Assembly: GCF_017873625.1 (NCBI RefSeq)
Contig: NZ_JAGGKL010000014.1
Location: forward strand, 1 to 62,536
Reading direction: 5' to 3'
Origin: Methanobacterium petrolearium
GTDB lineage: Archaea > Methanobacteriota > Methanobacteria > Methanobacteriales > Methanobacteriaceae
Length of the DNA stretch: 62,536 nucleotides
Shown piece by piece: positions 44,051 through 52,696 of this stretch. Below the pieces are notes generated by a model. It worked only from the letters and a program-made list of their open reading frames with translations, did no database searches and was not told the origin of the DNA. A program made the translations under genes and the position numbers. How positions within the stretch are numbered: position 1 is the stretch's first letter; each line of letters begins with the position of its first letter.

Positions 44051-44422
44051 TTGTTATTCCTCCATTAGGGATTATACATTTATTAGAAGTATTTTTCTAA
44101 AAATTTAACCCATTGAATTCCCAATGAACATTCCAAAAGATTTATAATATGATTTGAATGGGATCTGTAGGGAATTTGTTTTTATCCAAAATTTTTAGTA
44201 TACATTACTTTCATCTTTCTTTAATGGGTTATTAAAATTTTGTACATTCATGAAACTGAATTAGGTGCCATCAGGAAAACGATAAGTGGAGATTCTTAAG
44301 TAATAAGGGATACATAAATTGATTAGGTAAATATCATTTTTTATCCCGCTTTTAATGGGGGTCTGGCAACGGGAGATTCAGATGAAAGAATCGTTATCAT
44401 TGAAAAATTCACCAAGTACAAG
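44051..44422. other. Intergenic; possible lost 5' end of the next gene
   Basis: 372 AT-rich bases. From 44327 the reading frame of the following gene is already open and looks coding-like (GDSDERIVIIEKFTKYK) but has no ATG, GTG or TTG before 44423. Otherwise only promoter-type AT-rich sequence is seen. Confidence 0.4.
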
Positions 44423-44875
44423 TTGTATCTGGAAAAAAACCGACCAAAATTAGTTGATGAGCTTTACAGTTATTATCATCAGGAAAAGGATGATAATATT
44501 ATTTGGAGGGTTGATGGTTCATCTGGTGATAAAAATCCCAAAGAAGTGGATTATATACGTTATGACAACCCCTATGAGGCTTATCTTAATGCTCAGATCA
44601 GGGTTGGTGATGCTCTTATCCCCATCCTGGAAGAACATATCGCCTTTCTGGAATATGATGAGGACATTGATTTGGTTCTAGAATCCTTTGAACATAGTGT
44701 TTATCAGGTTAAAAAACAGACCTATACTGATGTTGAAGACTGGGAACAGCTCATTGATCATTTGTCTGAAGACAGATTGGAGGAGATCAAGAATAATCCC
44801 AAAGGACATGGGGATCTCCTAATTAAAGAACTCATCTGGATCAGGGACTATGAGAATAAATGGATGAAAAAGTAA
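44423..44875 (+). CDS. Hypothetical acidic protein
   Basis: 150 residues as read from a TTG with no visible ribosome site, not recognised. It is soluble and helical, with many Tyr, Glu and Asp residues (IRYDNPYEAYLNAQIRVGDALI, FLEYDEDIDLVLESFEHSV). The C-terminal part (DVEDWEQLIDHLSEDRLEEI...IRDYENKW) is charged. The frame is open and coding-like for about 30 codons further upstream, so the true start is missing, frameshifted or non-standard. It stands between pdxS and a stretch of tandem repeats. Confidence 0.6.
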   Translation: MYLEKNRPKLVDELYSYYHQEKDDNIIWRVDGSSGDKNPKEVDYIRYDNPYEAYLNAQIRVGDALIPILEEHIAFLEYDEDIDLVLESFEHSVYQVKKQTYTDVEDWEQLIDHLSEDRLEEIKNNPKGHGDLLIKELIWIRDYENKWMKK

Positions 44876-44950
44876 AATTTTACAATGTTATTTGACTGGT
44901 GTTTTTTTAGACCATCACTCATTGAATTTAACAGGATTAATTCTTCCCCC

Positions 44951-45051
44951 TCAATGATGACTAATTCTCTCACTTAATGATTAAATCTCCCACGTGATGA
45001 CTAATTCTCTCACTTAATGATTAAATCTCCCATATGATGACTGATTCTCTA
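44951..45051. repeat. Tandem repeat, 40-base unit (about 20-base half-unit)
   Basis: 44961-45000 and 45001-45040 differ at two bases. Partial copies lie on both sides (44951-44960 and 45041-45050). Each unit consists of two similar halves starting near CTAATTCTCT and TTAAATCTCC (15 of 20 bases alike) and contains repeated TGATGA/TAATGA. The rest of the gap 44876-45464 (589 bases) shows no convincing gene. Confidence 0.9.
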
Positions 45052-45464
45052 ACCGGGAATTTCCATATTTGGTTCTCTGTTAAAAATAGAACTACCAATC
45101 AAGAAACCTATCCATCTTATCAGTATTGTAAAGGATTGTATCTAAATGTAATGAATAGTAATTATATAAATTACATGATAATTTCCATTGACAAAAAAAT
45201 TTTCCATTGCAAATTTGTAAACTCGAGGGAGAATTTTTTTAGTAAATTTTTTTAAAAATTGGGTTAGATGATGGATTTTTTTACCGTACCCACAGCAACT
45301 TCAATTAACAGCAGTGAGTAATACTTTTTAGTGTGTATTTATTCATAAAATAAGGAGTTATTTAGAATAAGAACTTAATAATAAGCACCAAAGATAAATT
45401 AAGAAGAGATTTGAGTTTACTAAAAAACTAATCAATAACGAACAACAATGCAAGGAGTGATTTA

Positions 45465-45950
45465 ATGGCCACCAAAGAAGCTGAAATGTTTTATAAACAA
45501 GCTATGTCATATTTAGACCAGGGAAAGATTAAAAAATCAATAGAATTTTTTGAAAATGCATTGAATGTTGATAGAGATTATGTTTCTGCCTGGAATGATA
45601 AGGGAGTAGCCCTAATGGAACTGGGAAAATATCCAGAGGCACTTGAATGCTTTGAACATGTTATCCGACTGGAACCTGGTGATAACATGGCCTGGTACAA
45701 CCGTGGATACGTTCTTATGATCTTAGAAGAATATTCGGAAGCTGTAAACACTTTTGACCTGTTTCTGGCAAGATATTCTAAAAAGGATGATTTCTATAAA
45801 TACGCTTTGTACATGAAGGCCAAAGGATTATATTCTCTAAAAAAGTATGATGAGTCTTTAGAATTAATTAAAAAAGCTCTTAAAAAGGATAAAAAGTTCA
45901 AAGAAGCCAGAGAACTTATGAATCTCATTGGAGAAGAAAAGACAAAGTAA
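45465..45950 (+). CDS. TPR-repeat protein
   Basis: 161 residues, about three TPR units (YLDQGKIKKSIEFFENALNVD, WNDKGVALMELGKYPEALECF, WYNRGYVLMILEEYSEAVNTF) plus a Lys-rich helical end. It is soluble and has no signal peptide. A clear AGGAGTGA precedes the ATG at 45465. Its pterin-dehydratase neighbour starts 90 bases downstream on the same strand. It is a protein-binding scaffold of unknown partner. Confidence 0.87.
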   Translation: MATKEAEMFYKQAMSYLDQGKIKKSIEFFENALNVDRDYVSAWNDKGVALMELGKYPEALECFEHVIRLEPGDNMAWYNRGYVLMILEEYSEAVNTFDLFLARYSKKDDFYKYALYMKAKGLYSLKKYDESLELIKKALKKDKKFKEARELMNLIGEEKTK

Positions 45951-46040
45951 AGTACGTTACCAACAATATCATAATTTAATGCCTGAAGTTAACGGAGAAA
46001 CGCGATTAAAAGAGAATAATCAAAAAAAATAAGTGGTTTT

Positions 46041-46343
46041 ATGAGAGCACCAGAGCTTTTAAGTCCGATAGAGATAAAAACTAGAGCATCCGGCCTTAAA
46101 AACTGGTCTGTTTTGGAAGACCATTCCTTGGTAGCAGTTTTCGAATTTCCTGACTTTGCAAACGCCCTTGAATTCACAATCAAAGTAGGTTTAATATCAG
46201 AAGAGATGCAACACCACCCTGAAATCAATTTATCATGGGGAAAAGTGGCTTTGGAGATAACTACCAACGATCGAGGCGGTTTAACCGAACTGGACTTTTC
46301 ATTCGCCAAAAGAATCAATGGATTGATTAAAGCGAATGAATAG
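46041..46343 (+). CDS. Pterin-4a-carbinolamine dehydratase (PCD/DCoH) family
   Basis: 100 residues, the usual size. Family motifs: L...LKNWSVLEDHSLVAVFEF, ANALEFTIKVGLISEEMQHHPEINLSWGKVALEITT with the His-His-Pro site, and the C-terminal DFSFAKRINGL. The family dehydrates 4a-hydroxy-tetrahydrobiopterin; the archaeal role is unclear because aromatic hydroxylases are absent, and it may act on another pterin. The ATG at 46041 is the only good start. Confidence 0.92.
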   Translation: MRAPELLSPIEIKTRASGLKNWSVLEDHSLVAVFEFPDFANALEFTIKVGLISEEMQHHPEINLSWGKVALEITTNDRGGLTELDFSFAKRINGLIKANE

Positions 46344-46535
46344 ATTTTATGAAGATCTGCCTGTAGATTTGACTATCTTTTTTTGATCAGTTACACTTGA
46401 AATGTATGTCTACAGGATGATCTGATCACTCCCCCACTGGTCAAATTTAATCAAATTTAACCCCTTGTTTATAAATAAGATATGAAATTTGACAAAACAC
46501 ATTAATTATCAAAAAATTGTGTTTAATGGTTAAAA

Positions 46536-47669
46536 CTAATTGTTATCCTGACCAATTAGATTTTCTAAACGTTTGATTGCCTGATAACGATCCTTTTTTT
46601 CCAGCCGAGCCTGTTCCAGTGCATCCTTCAGGGTCCTGATAGAGTGATCATACACTTCCCTGTCCACGGGGTAGGGGAAACCATCCTTACCCCCATGGGT
46701 GAAACTGTATTTAACTGGGTCATCCCAGCTAGGCTGGTCCCCATATACCAAATCAGAGATCAAGGCCAGTGCACGTATCTTCTTAGGCCCCATGCCTTTT
46801 AAAGAGACGAGTTCTTCATAACTTTCAGGTTGCAGTTCCCATGCCTTTTTTAGAACTTCAAATTCTCGGCAGGATAGATCTGTGTCTAACACTGGATGGT
46901 GGCGGGGTAAAGTGAGTTCTGGGCAGAATATATCAAGATTGGTCTGTTTTATCTCAATTTGAGGTTTTTTCTGGAAGTACTTTTTCAGATGTTCAGGATT
47001 ATCCAGAACCAGATCCAGACTGGTCTGTCTTGAATCGTAACTCAGATCAGATGTCATATCCAGGCTTTTTTTCTCCTGCAGGTCACAGCAGATCCCAGTG
47101 TGGGGTTCATTAATGTAGTTTTCCACAGAATCAGAGAGCCAATGGTAACGACGGGCATACTTAGTGGATTCATTCATACCCTGCTGCACCACAGCCCATT
47201 TACCCTTTTCAGTTAGGAAAAAAACGTGATGGTAAAGTTGGTAACCATCCTGTATACATGAATTATCGATCTTGGCAGAGATCTTACTGGAATATACCAG
47301 CCCATCCAATTTTTTTTCAGAAAGTGAGAATAATTCACCGGCACCCTGGATTTCCCGGGGTGTTTGGCGTGACGTGCGACCTTTACCCCCTGCAATTAGA
47401 ATACCATGTTTTTCAGGGTTTATGGATGTTTTTAAAGCACCACAGGTTGTGGTAGTGGTACCGGAACTGTGCCAGTCAAATCCCAACACACAGGAAAATG
47501 CCTGGAACCAGTGGGGATCCGAAATCCTGTACAAGAACTCATTGGCCCCATATTCATATATCACAGCTTCAGTAATAGCCCCCGCCAGTTTCACCATGCG
47601 TTGAAAAAGCCATCTTGGTGCCTTCCCACCATGCAGAGGTAAGTTGGCTATTCCACTCCGTGAACTCAT
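46536..47669 (-). CDS. DUF763 family protein
   Basis: 377 residues, archaeal/bacterial DUF763. It starts MSSRSGIANLPLHGGKAPRWLFQRM and contains SDPHWFQAFSCVLGFDWHSSGTTTT and HGILIAGGKGRTSRQTP. A helix-hairpin-helix segment (LVSLKGMGPKKIRALALIS) hints at nucleic-acid binding. The function is unknown. The start ATG follows an AAAGAAAAG-type site; its upstream neighbour, the glycosyltransferase gene, ends about 140 bases away on the same strand. Confidence 0.9.
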   Translation of the reverse strand: MSSRSGIANLPLHGGKAPRWLFQRMVKLAGAITEAVIYEYGANEFLYRISDPHWFQAFSCVLGFDWHSSGTTTTTCGALKTSINPEKHGILIAGGKGRTSRQTPREIQGAGELFSLSEKKLDGLVYSSKISAKIDNSCIQDGYQLYHHVFFLTEKGKWAVVQQGMNESTKYARRYHWLSDSVENYINEPHTGICCDLQEKKSLDMTSDLSYDSRQTSLDLVLDNPEHLKKYFQKKPQIEIKQTNLDIFCPELTLPRHHPVLDTDLSCREFEVLKKAWELQPESYEELVSLKGMGPKKIRALALISDLVYGDQPSWDDPVKYSFTHGGKDGFPYPVDREVYDHSIRTLKDALEQARLEKKDRYQAIKRLENLIGQDNN

Positions 47670-47810
47670 AGTAATTGATCTTTTCTTAAAGAGTATAATC
47701 TTTAGCCTAAGAGCACAAGAGAAGTATTAATTTTAACTGAAACCCCATTTAACTAAAAAATAAGTTACCAATTAAATGCAAATGGAATAATTCAATTAGA
47801 TTCTAATGTT

Positions 47811-49565
47811 TTAATGGGTGCATTTGTTAATTATTCTGTCCAGTTCTTCAAGGATTGCCTGATTATGGTCATGATAGAAATAGTTCTTGATGTTTTTCCG
47901 GTATTCATCAGATCGAGAGAAGAAACGTTGGATATCTTCCATTTCCACTTCTTCATGGAATTCTCCATAGCCCAACCTGTCCAGGTAAATGGCATTTAAA
48001 ATCTGTTCGAACTGTTTTTTCACCGGAATACTCAAAACAGGTTTTCCAAGATATAAAGCCTCACTTATAAGGGTAAATCCTCCATTAGAAATTACAGCTC
48101 GAGCTTTAGCCATATCCTGAAAAAATTCATCCTCATTAAAAGTTTTAAACAATAAGTTTTCATCTTTTTTGTCCTGGTGGAATCCATAAACCACAAATTC
48201 ATCATCAAACTCTTTTAGGATATCCAGCAATGTGAGGTTAGAATCACTGGTCTGGTAAACCATTACCTGTTCTCCATTATAGGGTTTAAGATTCATTATC
48301 TCATCACGTAGAACTGGAGGGAAATATTTAGCCTTTTTAGGATTTTTAAGTGGAGGATAAAAATAGGTGGTTATCAGGTATCGGGTAGGGTGTTGAATGA
48401 ATGATCTGACCACTCCTTCGGCAGCTATTCTGTCTGTACGGTACTTTCGGGGTATTTCTAACTCTGCCTGGGTGAGAACGTGCATGTTATCCAGGCTGAT
48501 TAAGGGGATGCGCAGGATTTTTGATAAAAGGTTAGAATAGAATTCAAAGTCAGAAATGATAAGGTGAGGTTTCACCGCCTTTGCAACACTGTACATGAGA
48601 CGTAAACTGCTTTTTAAGTCTCCGGGGAGATCTTTCATTCCTTTAATGAAGGTTTTGGCATTTTGGACTGTGTTATCCTCATAAACTGTGTTAAATCCAC
48701 CAATTTCATAAACATTATCAAAACGGGCAGAAAGGTAACGGTAAGCACGGTCTGATGCAAATATATGGACTTCATGATCTTTGGTGAGATGATTAAGAAG
48801 AACTTTATCCCTTATGGCATGACCCATTCCCTCTCCACACACTGAATAAAGTATCCTCTTCTGGTCAGGGTGGCCAAATGTGTAGTCCAGATCTTCAGCT
48901 GTTATTTGCTTGCCTCTGAACTGGTAGAAAGTGCTTTTTGCATACTTAAAGGCCACATTGCGCAGTCCTTCTTCCTGAACTCGGCGGGTTGAAACAAGAA
49001 GTTTTGGACTTCTGAGGACCTTGAATTGGCTTATGGCACCTATGCGTTCTATGTAGTCAGTGTCCTCTCCAAAATCCAGGTCTTCATCAAATCCTTCCAC
49101 CTCGTCATGCAGTTTTCTGGTGGTGATTATTCCATAACACCCTGCACCGTGAGGTTTGATGTTTTCCACCCTTTTCATGAAAAAATTAGCAAAATCATGG
49201 GTTATCTTGTTTAAAAAACTGTCACTTAACGGTGCGATCTGGGTGATGGCAATCCCCAGTTCTCTCTGTTGAAATTCATCCAGGCATAATTTCAGGTAAT
49301 CCCTGGTCAATATCACATCTGAATCAAGAAATAGTAAAAATTCACCCTGGGCTGCTTCAGCTCCACGGTTACGCCCAGTTGCAGGCATTCCTCCTTTAAC
49401 AACTTTACATCCCCATTTTTCGGCAATTTCTCTGGTGCGATCCTCAGATCCTGCATCAGCCACTATGATCTCATAGTCATTGAAATCCTGCCTTTTTATA
49501 CTCTCCAAGAGAGGAGGAAGGTAATATTCTTCATTGAAGGTAGGTATAATAATTGAAAGCTTCAT
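47811..49565 (-). CDS. Fused GT2 plus GT28-like glycosyltransferase
   Basis: 584 residues in two catalytic units. Residues about 1-230 are a GT-A family 2 transferase (MKLSIIIPTFNEEYYLPPL, EIIVADAGSEDRT, LFLDSDVILT with the DxD, GEDTDYIERIG). Residues about 240-580 are a GT-B unit like MurG/GT28 or DUF1205 types (RILYSVCGEGMGHAIRDKVLLNHL, and ISNGGFTLISEALYLGKPVLSIP near the C-terminus). The product is probably a cell-surface glycan or glycolipid. It follows the membrane protein and nadA genes with gaps of about 50 bases, suggesting one transcript. Confidence 0.88.
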   Translation of the reverse strand: MKLSIIIPTFNEEYYLPPLLESIKRQDFNDYEIIVADAGSEDRTREIAEKWGCKVVKGGMPATGRNRGAEAAQGEFLLFLDSDVILTRDYLKLCLDEFQQRELGIAITQIAPLSDSFLNKITHDFANFFMKRVENIKPHGAGCYGIITTRKLHDEVEGFDEDLDFGEDTDYIERIGAISQFKVLRSPKLLVSTRRVQEEGLRNVAFKYAKSTFYQFRGKQITAEDLDYTFGHPDQKRILYSVCGEGMGHAIRDKVLLNHLTKDHEVHIFASDRAYRYLSARFDNVYEIGGFNTVYEDNTVQNAKTFIKGMKDLPGDLKSSLRLMYSVAKAVKPHLIISDFEFYSNLLSKILRIPLISLDNMHVLTQAELEIPRKYRTDRIAAEGVVRSFIQHPTRYLITTYFYPPLKNPKKAKYFPPVLRDEIMNLKPYNGEQVMVYQTSDSNLTLLDILKEFDDEFVVYGFHQDKKDENLLFKTFNEDEFFQDMAKARAVISNGGFTLISEALYLGKPVLSIPVKKQFEQILNAIYLDRLGYGEFHEEVEMEDIQRFFSRSDEYRKNIKNYFYHDHNQAILEELDRIINKCTH

Positions 49566-49614
49566 TATTCTCCCAATACGTTAAATTTTTTTCATTTAAG
49601 ATAGTTTCGATTTC

Positions 49615-50625
49615 CTAGAAGTAGGAAAAGAAATCCCATGTCATGAAAAATCCATCAGCACGACCCTGATAGGTTACAAAAAGGCTTTCTAGGGTTTGTT
49701 TATCACTGACACTGGTATCCATTCTGATCACAGTCCGATTACCCTCTTTTTGGGTGCTTAAAACATTATAATCACTCAGATCAACGGGTTCAAACTGATT
49801 TATAACTGTTATTTCACGATATGAACTGTTATTTCCAGCTAATTCCAATCCCACTCCAGATAACACTATAAGACCCATGACAGCAATGGGTATGGCGAGT
49901 TGTCTAAACTGGAAAGGCGTTCTAACAAAGTAGATGAGTATCAACAGACCCAGACCAAAGACTAATGGTTGACTGTAAAGACCCCCATCCACCATACCAA
50001 TAATGGCAATAGTCAATGCAAAAGCTATTAAAACTTTTTGAACTGGTTTTCTCTCGTCTAAAGAAAATAGTCCAGTGATACAGGCCAGGGGCAGGGTGAT
50101 TAAGATGAAATAAGCCCAGGGGATAACATCAGGATACAGACTGCCTCCGGTGTGTACATGCTCTGGTACCAATCCTCCCATACTATCAGCCAGGTGTCCG
50201 AAAACTGATTTGAAAACATGAGTATGCATAGGGCTGGTTGAGGTGGAAGTGGGATTAGTGGAGACAAAAATTGTTAAAGGAGACACTCCATACTTCAGAC
50301 GGATATAAAATTCGATTAGAACACCCACCACACAGGTTAAGATAATGATGATCAGGGTCCATTTGAAGAATTTTTTGCCATCAGGACTGTAGTTGGTAAT
50401 TTTCTCTTTTATAGGTGTTAAAACTCCCCATGTATTTATTAAAGAGTTTAACAGGAGAAAACTGCCCATTGCTGCCATGAGAAGGACTGCTTTACCCTCT
50501 GATGAGCCAGATAAAAGTGGCCAGGTGATCATCATCACCACTTGATCCAGTGGTGATGTGACATAGACGAAGAGTCCTAAAAGTATCAGGAAAAATCCAA
50601 GTAATCCTATTTTATCTATTTTCAA
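49615..50625 (-). CDS. Multi-pass membrane protein, unknown
   Basis: 336 residues with about eight membrane helices, not recognised. A His-rich loop (SPMHTHVFKSVFGHLADSM...PEHVHTGG, about 130-160) lies between helices and might bind metal. The C-terminal ~75 residues form a soluble domain with strands (YREITVINQFEPVDLSDYNV). The gene lies between nadA (52 bases) and the glycosyltransferase (49 bases), so it is probably part of the same transcript and could take part in glycan assembly. Confidence 0.7.
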   Translation of the reverse strand: MKIDKIGLLGFFLILLGLFVYVTSPLDQVVMMITWPLLSGSSEGKAVLLMAAMGSFLLLNSLINTWGVLTPIKEKITNYSPDGKKFFKWTLIIIILTCVVGVLIEFYIRLKYGVSPLTIFVSTNPTSTSTSPMHTHVFKSVFGHLADSMGGLVPEHVHTGGSLYPDVIPWAYFILITLPLACITGLFSLDERKPVQKVLIAFALTIAIIGMVDGGLYSQPLVFGLGLLILIYFVRTPFQFRQLAIPIAVMGLIVLSGVGLELAGNNSSYREITVINQFEPVDLSDYNVLSTQKEGNRTVIRMDTSVSDKQTLESLFVTYQGRADGFFMTWDFFSYF

Positions 50626-50676
50626 TCCATATCACCTTAAAATGATTAATATTTTCCAATAATTTATCATGGGGAT

Positions 50677-51588
50677 TTAACTGACTTCCAACATCTTTTC
50701 AACTGCACTGCGAGCCTTATCTGCAATTTCCTGTGAGACAGTGACCAAGAATTTTTCCTCCATCAGGGAGCCTTTAACCTTTTCCAGGGTATGGAGTTTC
50801 ATGGTTTCACAGATAGCTTCATCCAGTAAAGGATATATTAGTTTATGAGGATATTCTCGTCGGAGTCGGGTTATCATGTCCACTTCAGTACCAATAAGAA
50901 AAGTTTTTTGGGATGATTCTGCCACATGTCGGATCATTCCCCCGGTGCTTAGCACATGGTCTGCCAGTTTCTGCACTTCACCATCACACTCCGGGTGAAC
51001 CAGTACCTCTGCATCAGGATAATTTTCACGTGAAAAGGTAATATCTGCAGAGTTAAACATTTTATGCACGTAACAGTGACCTTTTTCTGGTATGGGTATT
51101 ATTTCTTTATCGGTCTGCTGTTGAACATGCCATGCAAGGTTCATATCCGGACCAAAGAGTATCTGGTCCTCATCCACACTTTTTACTACTTTGACTGCGT
51201 TGGCTGATGTGCAAAGGATGTCTGCCTCGGCTTTAGCCTCGGCCATGGTGTTAACGTAGAGTACCACAGCAGCATCAGGATATTTCTCTTTGTATTTGCG
51301 TAATTCTTCTGCAGGGAGCATGTGTGCCATTGGACACTCTGCCTGGGGATCTGGAATCAATATCTTTTTTGATGGATTTAAAATGGCTGCAGTTTCTGCC
51401 ATGAAATCTACTCCACAAAAAACAACCAAATCGGCATCTTCAATTTCAGAAACCTTAATACACAACTCCAGAGAGTCCCCCATGAAATCTGCAATCTCCT
51501 GTATCTCAGCAGGTTGATAATTATGAGCCAATATTATGGCATTTTTCTCTTTTTTAAGTTTCAAAATCTCTTCCTGGTCAAGGTTCAA
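50677..51588 (-). CDS. nadA: Quinolinate synthase NadA
   Basis: 303 residues. It condenses iminoaspartate with dihydroxyacetone phosphate to quinolinate in NAD synthesis, using one [4Fe-4S] cluster bound by three Cys: FCGVDFMAETAAIL, LCTSANAVKVV and the third near EAICETMKL. Family motifs IILAHNYQPAEIQEIADFMGDS and WHVQQQTDKEIIPIPEKGHCYVH are present. The start ATG at 51588 has no strong ribosome site. Upstream is the MTIP/MTAP gene; downstream the membrane protein and glycosyltransferase. Confidence 0.96.
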   Translation of the reverse strand: MNLDQEEILKLKKEKNAIILAHNYQPAEIQEIADFMGDSLELCIKVSEIEDADLVVFCGVDFMAETAAILNPSKKILIPDPQAECPMAHMLPAEELRKYKEKYPDAAVVLYVNTMAEAKAEADILCTSANAVKVVKSVDEDQILFGPDMNLAWHVQQQTDKEIIPIPEKGHCYVHKMFNSADITFSRENYPDAEVLVHPECDGEVQKLADHVLSTGGMIRHVAESSQKTFLIGTEVDMITRLRREYPHKLIYPLLDEAICETMKLHTLEKVKGSLMEEKFLVTVSQEIADKARSAVEKMLEVS

Positions 51589-51825
51589 CCTAATCTCTCC
51601 TTCATATCATCTTCCCTTGTAAAATCCCTTTTAATGATAAGTTTATTGGAAAAAATGGTAAAAAAATTGGATTATTGGTAATCAGATAAATTTGTTTTGT
51701 CTTTCCCAACTAAAAAATATTTCCATCTGATAAAAATATCCATTAAATTCTGCTTAATTATATTTGATTACTCCATACTGAATAAATTGTTGTTTATGAC
51801 ATCTAGATTTATTCTATTTTTTGGA

Positions 51826-52605
51826 TTATTCTATTTCTGCACCTTCCAGTGCATGGCTGCAGGGACATTCCCTGTTATCTGAAATGTTAAGTATGGAGTT
51901 GTGAATGAGTCTGGTTAATTCTTTTTTCTTCTCTTCTGCAACTTCAAATACCTCATCTAGGGTAATTTTCTCTGAAGATACAGATGCAGCATAGTTAGAG
52001 ACCATGCATATGCTGGCGTAGCACATTTCAAGTTCTCTGGCTAGGACAACTTCAGGAAGACCAGTCATTCCCACCACGGCTCCTCCAATCTTACGGAACA
52101 TTTGGATCTCCGCGGGAGTTTCAAATCTGGGACCCTCAGTGCAAACATATACTCCACTTTCAACCACCCTTCCATCCACTTTCTGTCCATTTGAGATTAA
52201 AGTTTGCCTCAGTTGTGGACAGTATGGTTGTGTGACATCCACATGGACTGCCCGATCATCATAAAATGTGAAGGGCCGACTACGGGTGAAATCCAGAAAA
52301 TCATCTGGTATCAGGAATTCTCCGGGTTTTAAAGATTCATTAAGAGATCCCACAGCATTGGTTGCCAGGATCCTATCTACTCCTAACATTTTGAGAGCAT
52401 AAACATTGGCCCGGTAATTTATCATGTGAGGTGGAAGATCATGGCCCTCTTTATGGCGTGGTAAGAACGCAACCTCGTGATCTTCAAGCATAAAAATTGA
52501 TACAGGTGGAGATTCACCGAAAGGAGTCTTTAAAACCTTTTTTTCCTTTAGATTTCCCCTTTCAACTAGTTTGTAAACTCCGGTGCCACCAATAATTCCC
52601 ATCAT
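51826..52605 (-). CDS. S-methyl-5'-thioinosine/thioadenosine phosphorylase
   Basis: 259 residues, purine nucleoside phosphorylase class II. Motifs: GIIGGTGVYKL, LPRHKEGHDLPPHMINYRANVYALK (phosphate and base site), YVCTEGPRFETPAEIQM and MTGLPEVVLARELEMCYASI. It splits methylthio-nucleosides in methionine salvage. In methanogens the related enzyme often uses methylthioinosine, so I keep the substrate open. It lies 91 bases after rtcB. Either of the two first ATGs (52605, 52602) may start it; AGGAG lies 9 bases before the first. Confidence 0.9.
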   Translation of the reverse strand: MMGIIGGTGVYKLVERGNLKEKKVLKTPFGESPPVSIFMLEDHEVAFLPRHKEGHDLPPHMINYRANVYALKMLGVDRILATNAVGSLNESLKPGEFLIPDDFLDFTRSRPFTFYDDRAVHVDVTQPYCPQLRQTLISNGQKVDGRVVESGVYVCTEGPRFETPAEIQMFRKIGGAVVGMTGLPEVVLARELEMCYASICMVSNYAASVSSEKITLDEVFEVAEEKKKELTRLIHNSILNISDNRECPCSHALEGAEIE

Positions 52606-52696
52606 ATCTTCATTTCTCCTGGTGATAAGAAATTTTATATTACAATTGATTTGTTAGTCTGATTTGTTTTAAATTTATCTGGATGTTTACCTTAAT

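Noticed and set aside
44951..45051. CRISPR array
   Set aside because: The repeat units are directly adjacent with no unique spacers and no cas genes are nearby.
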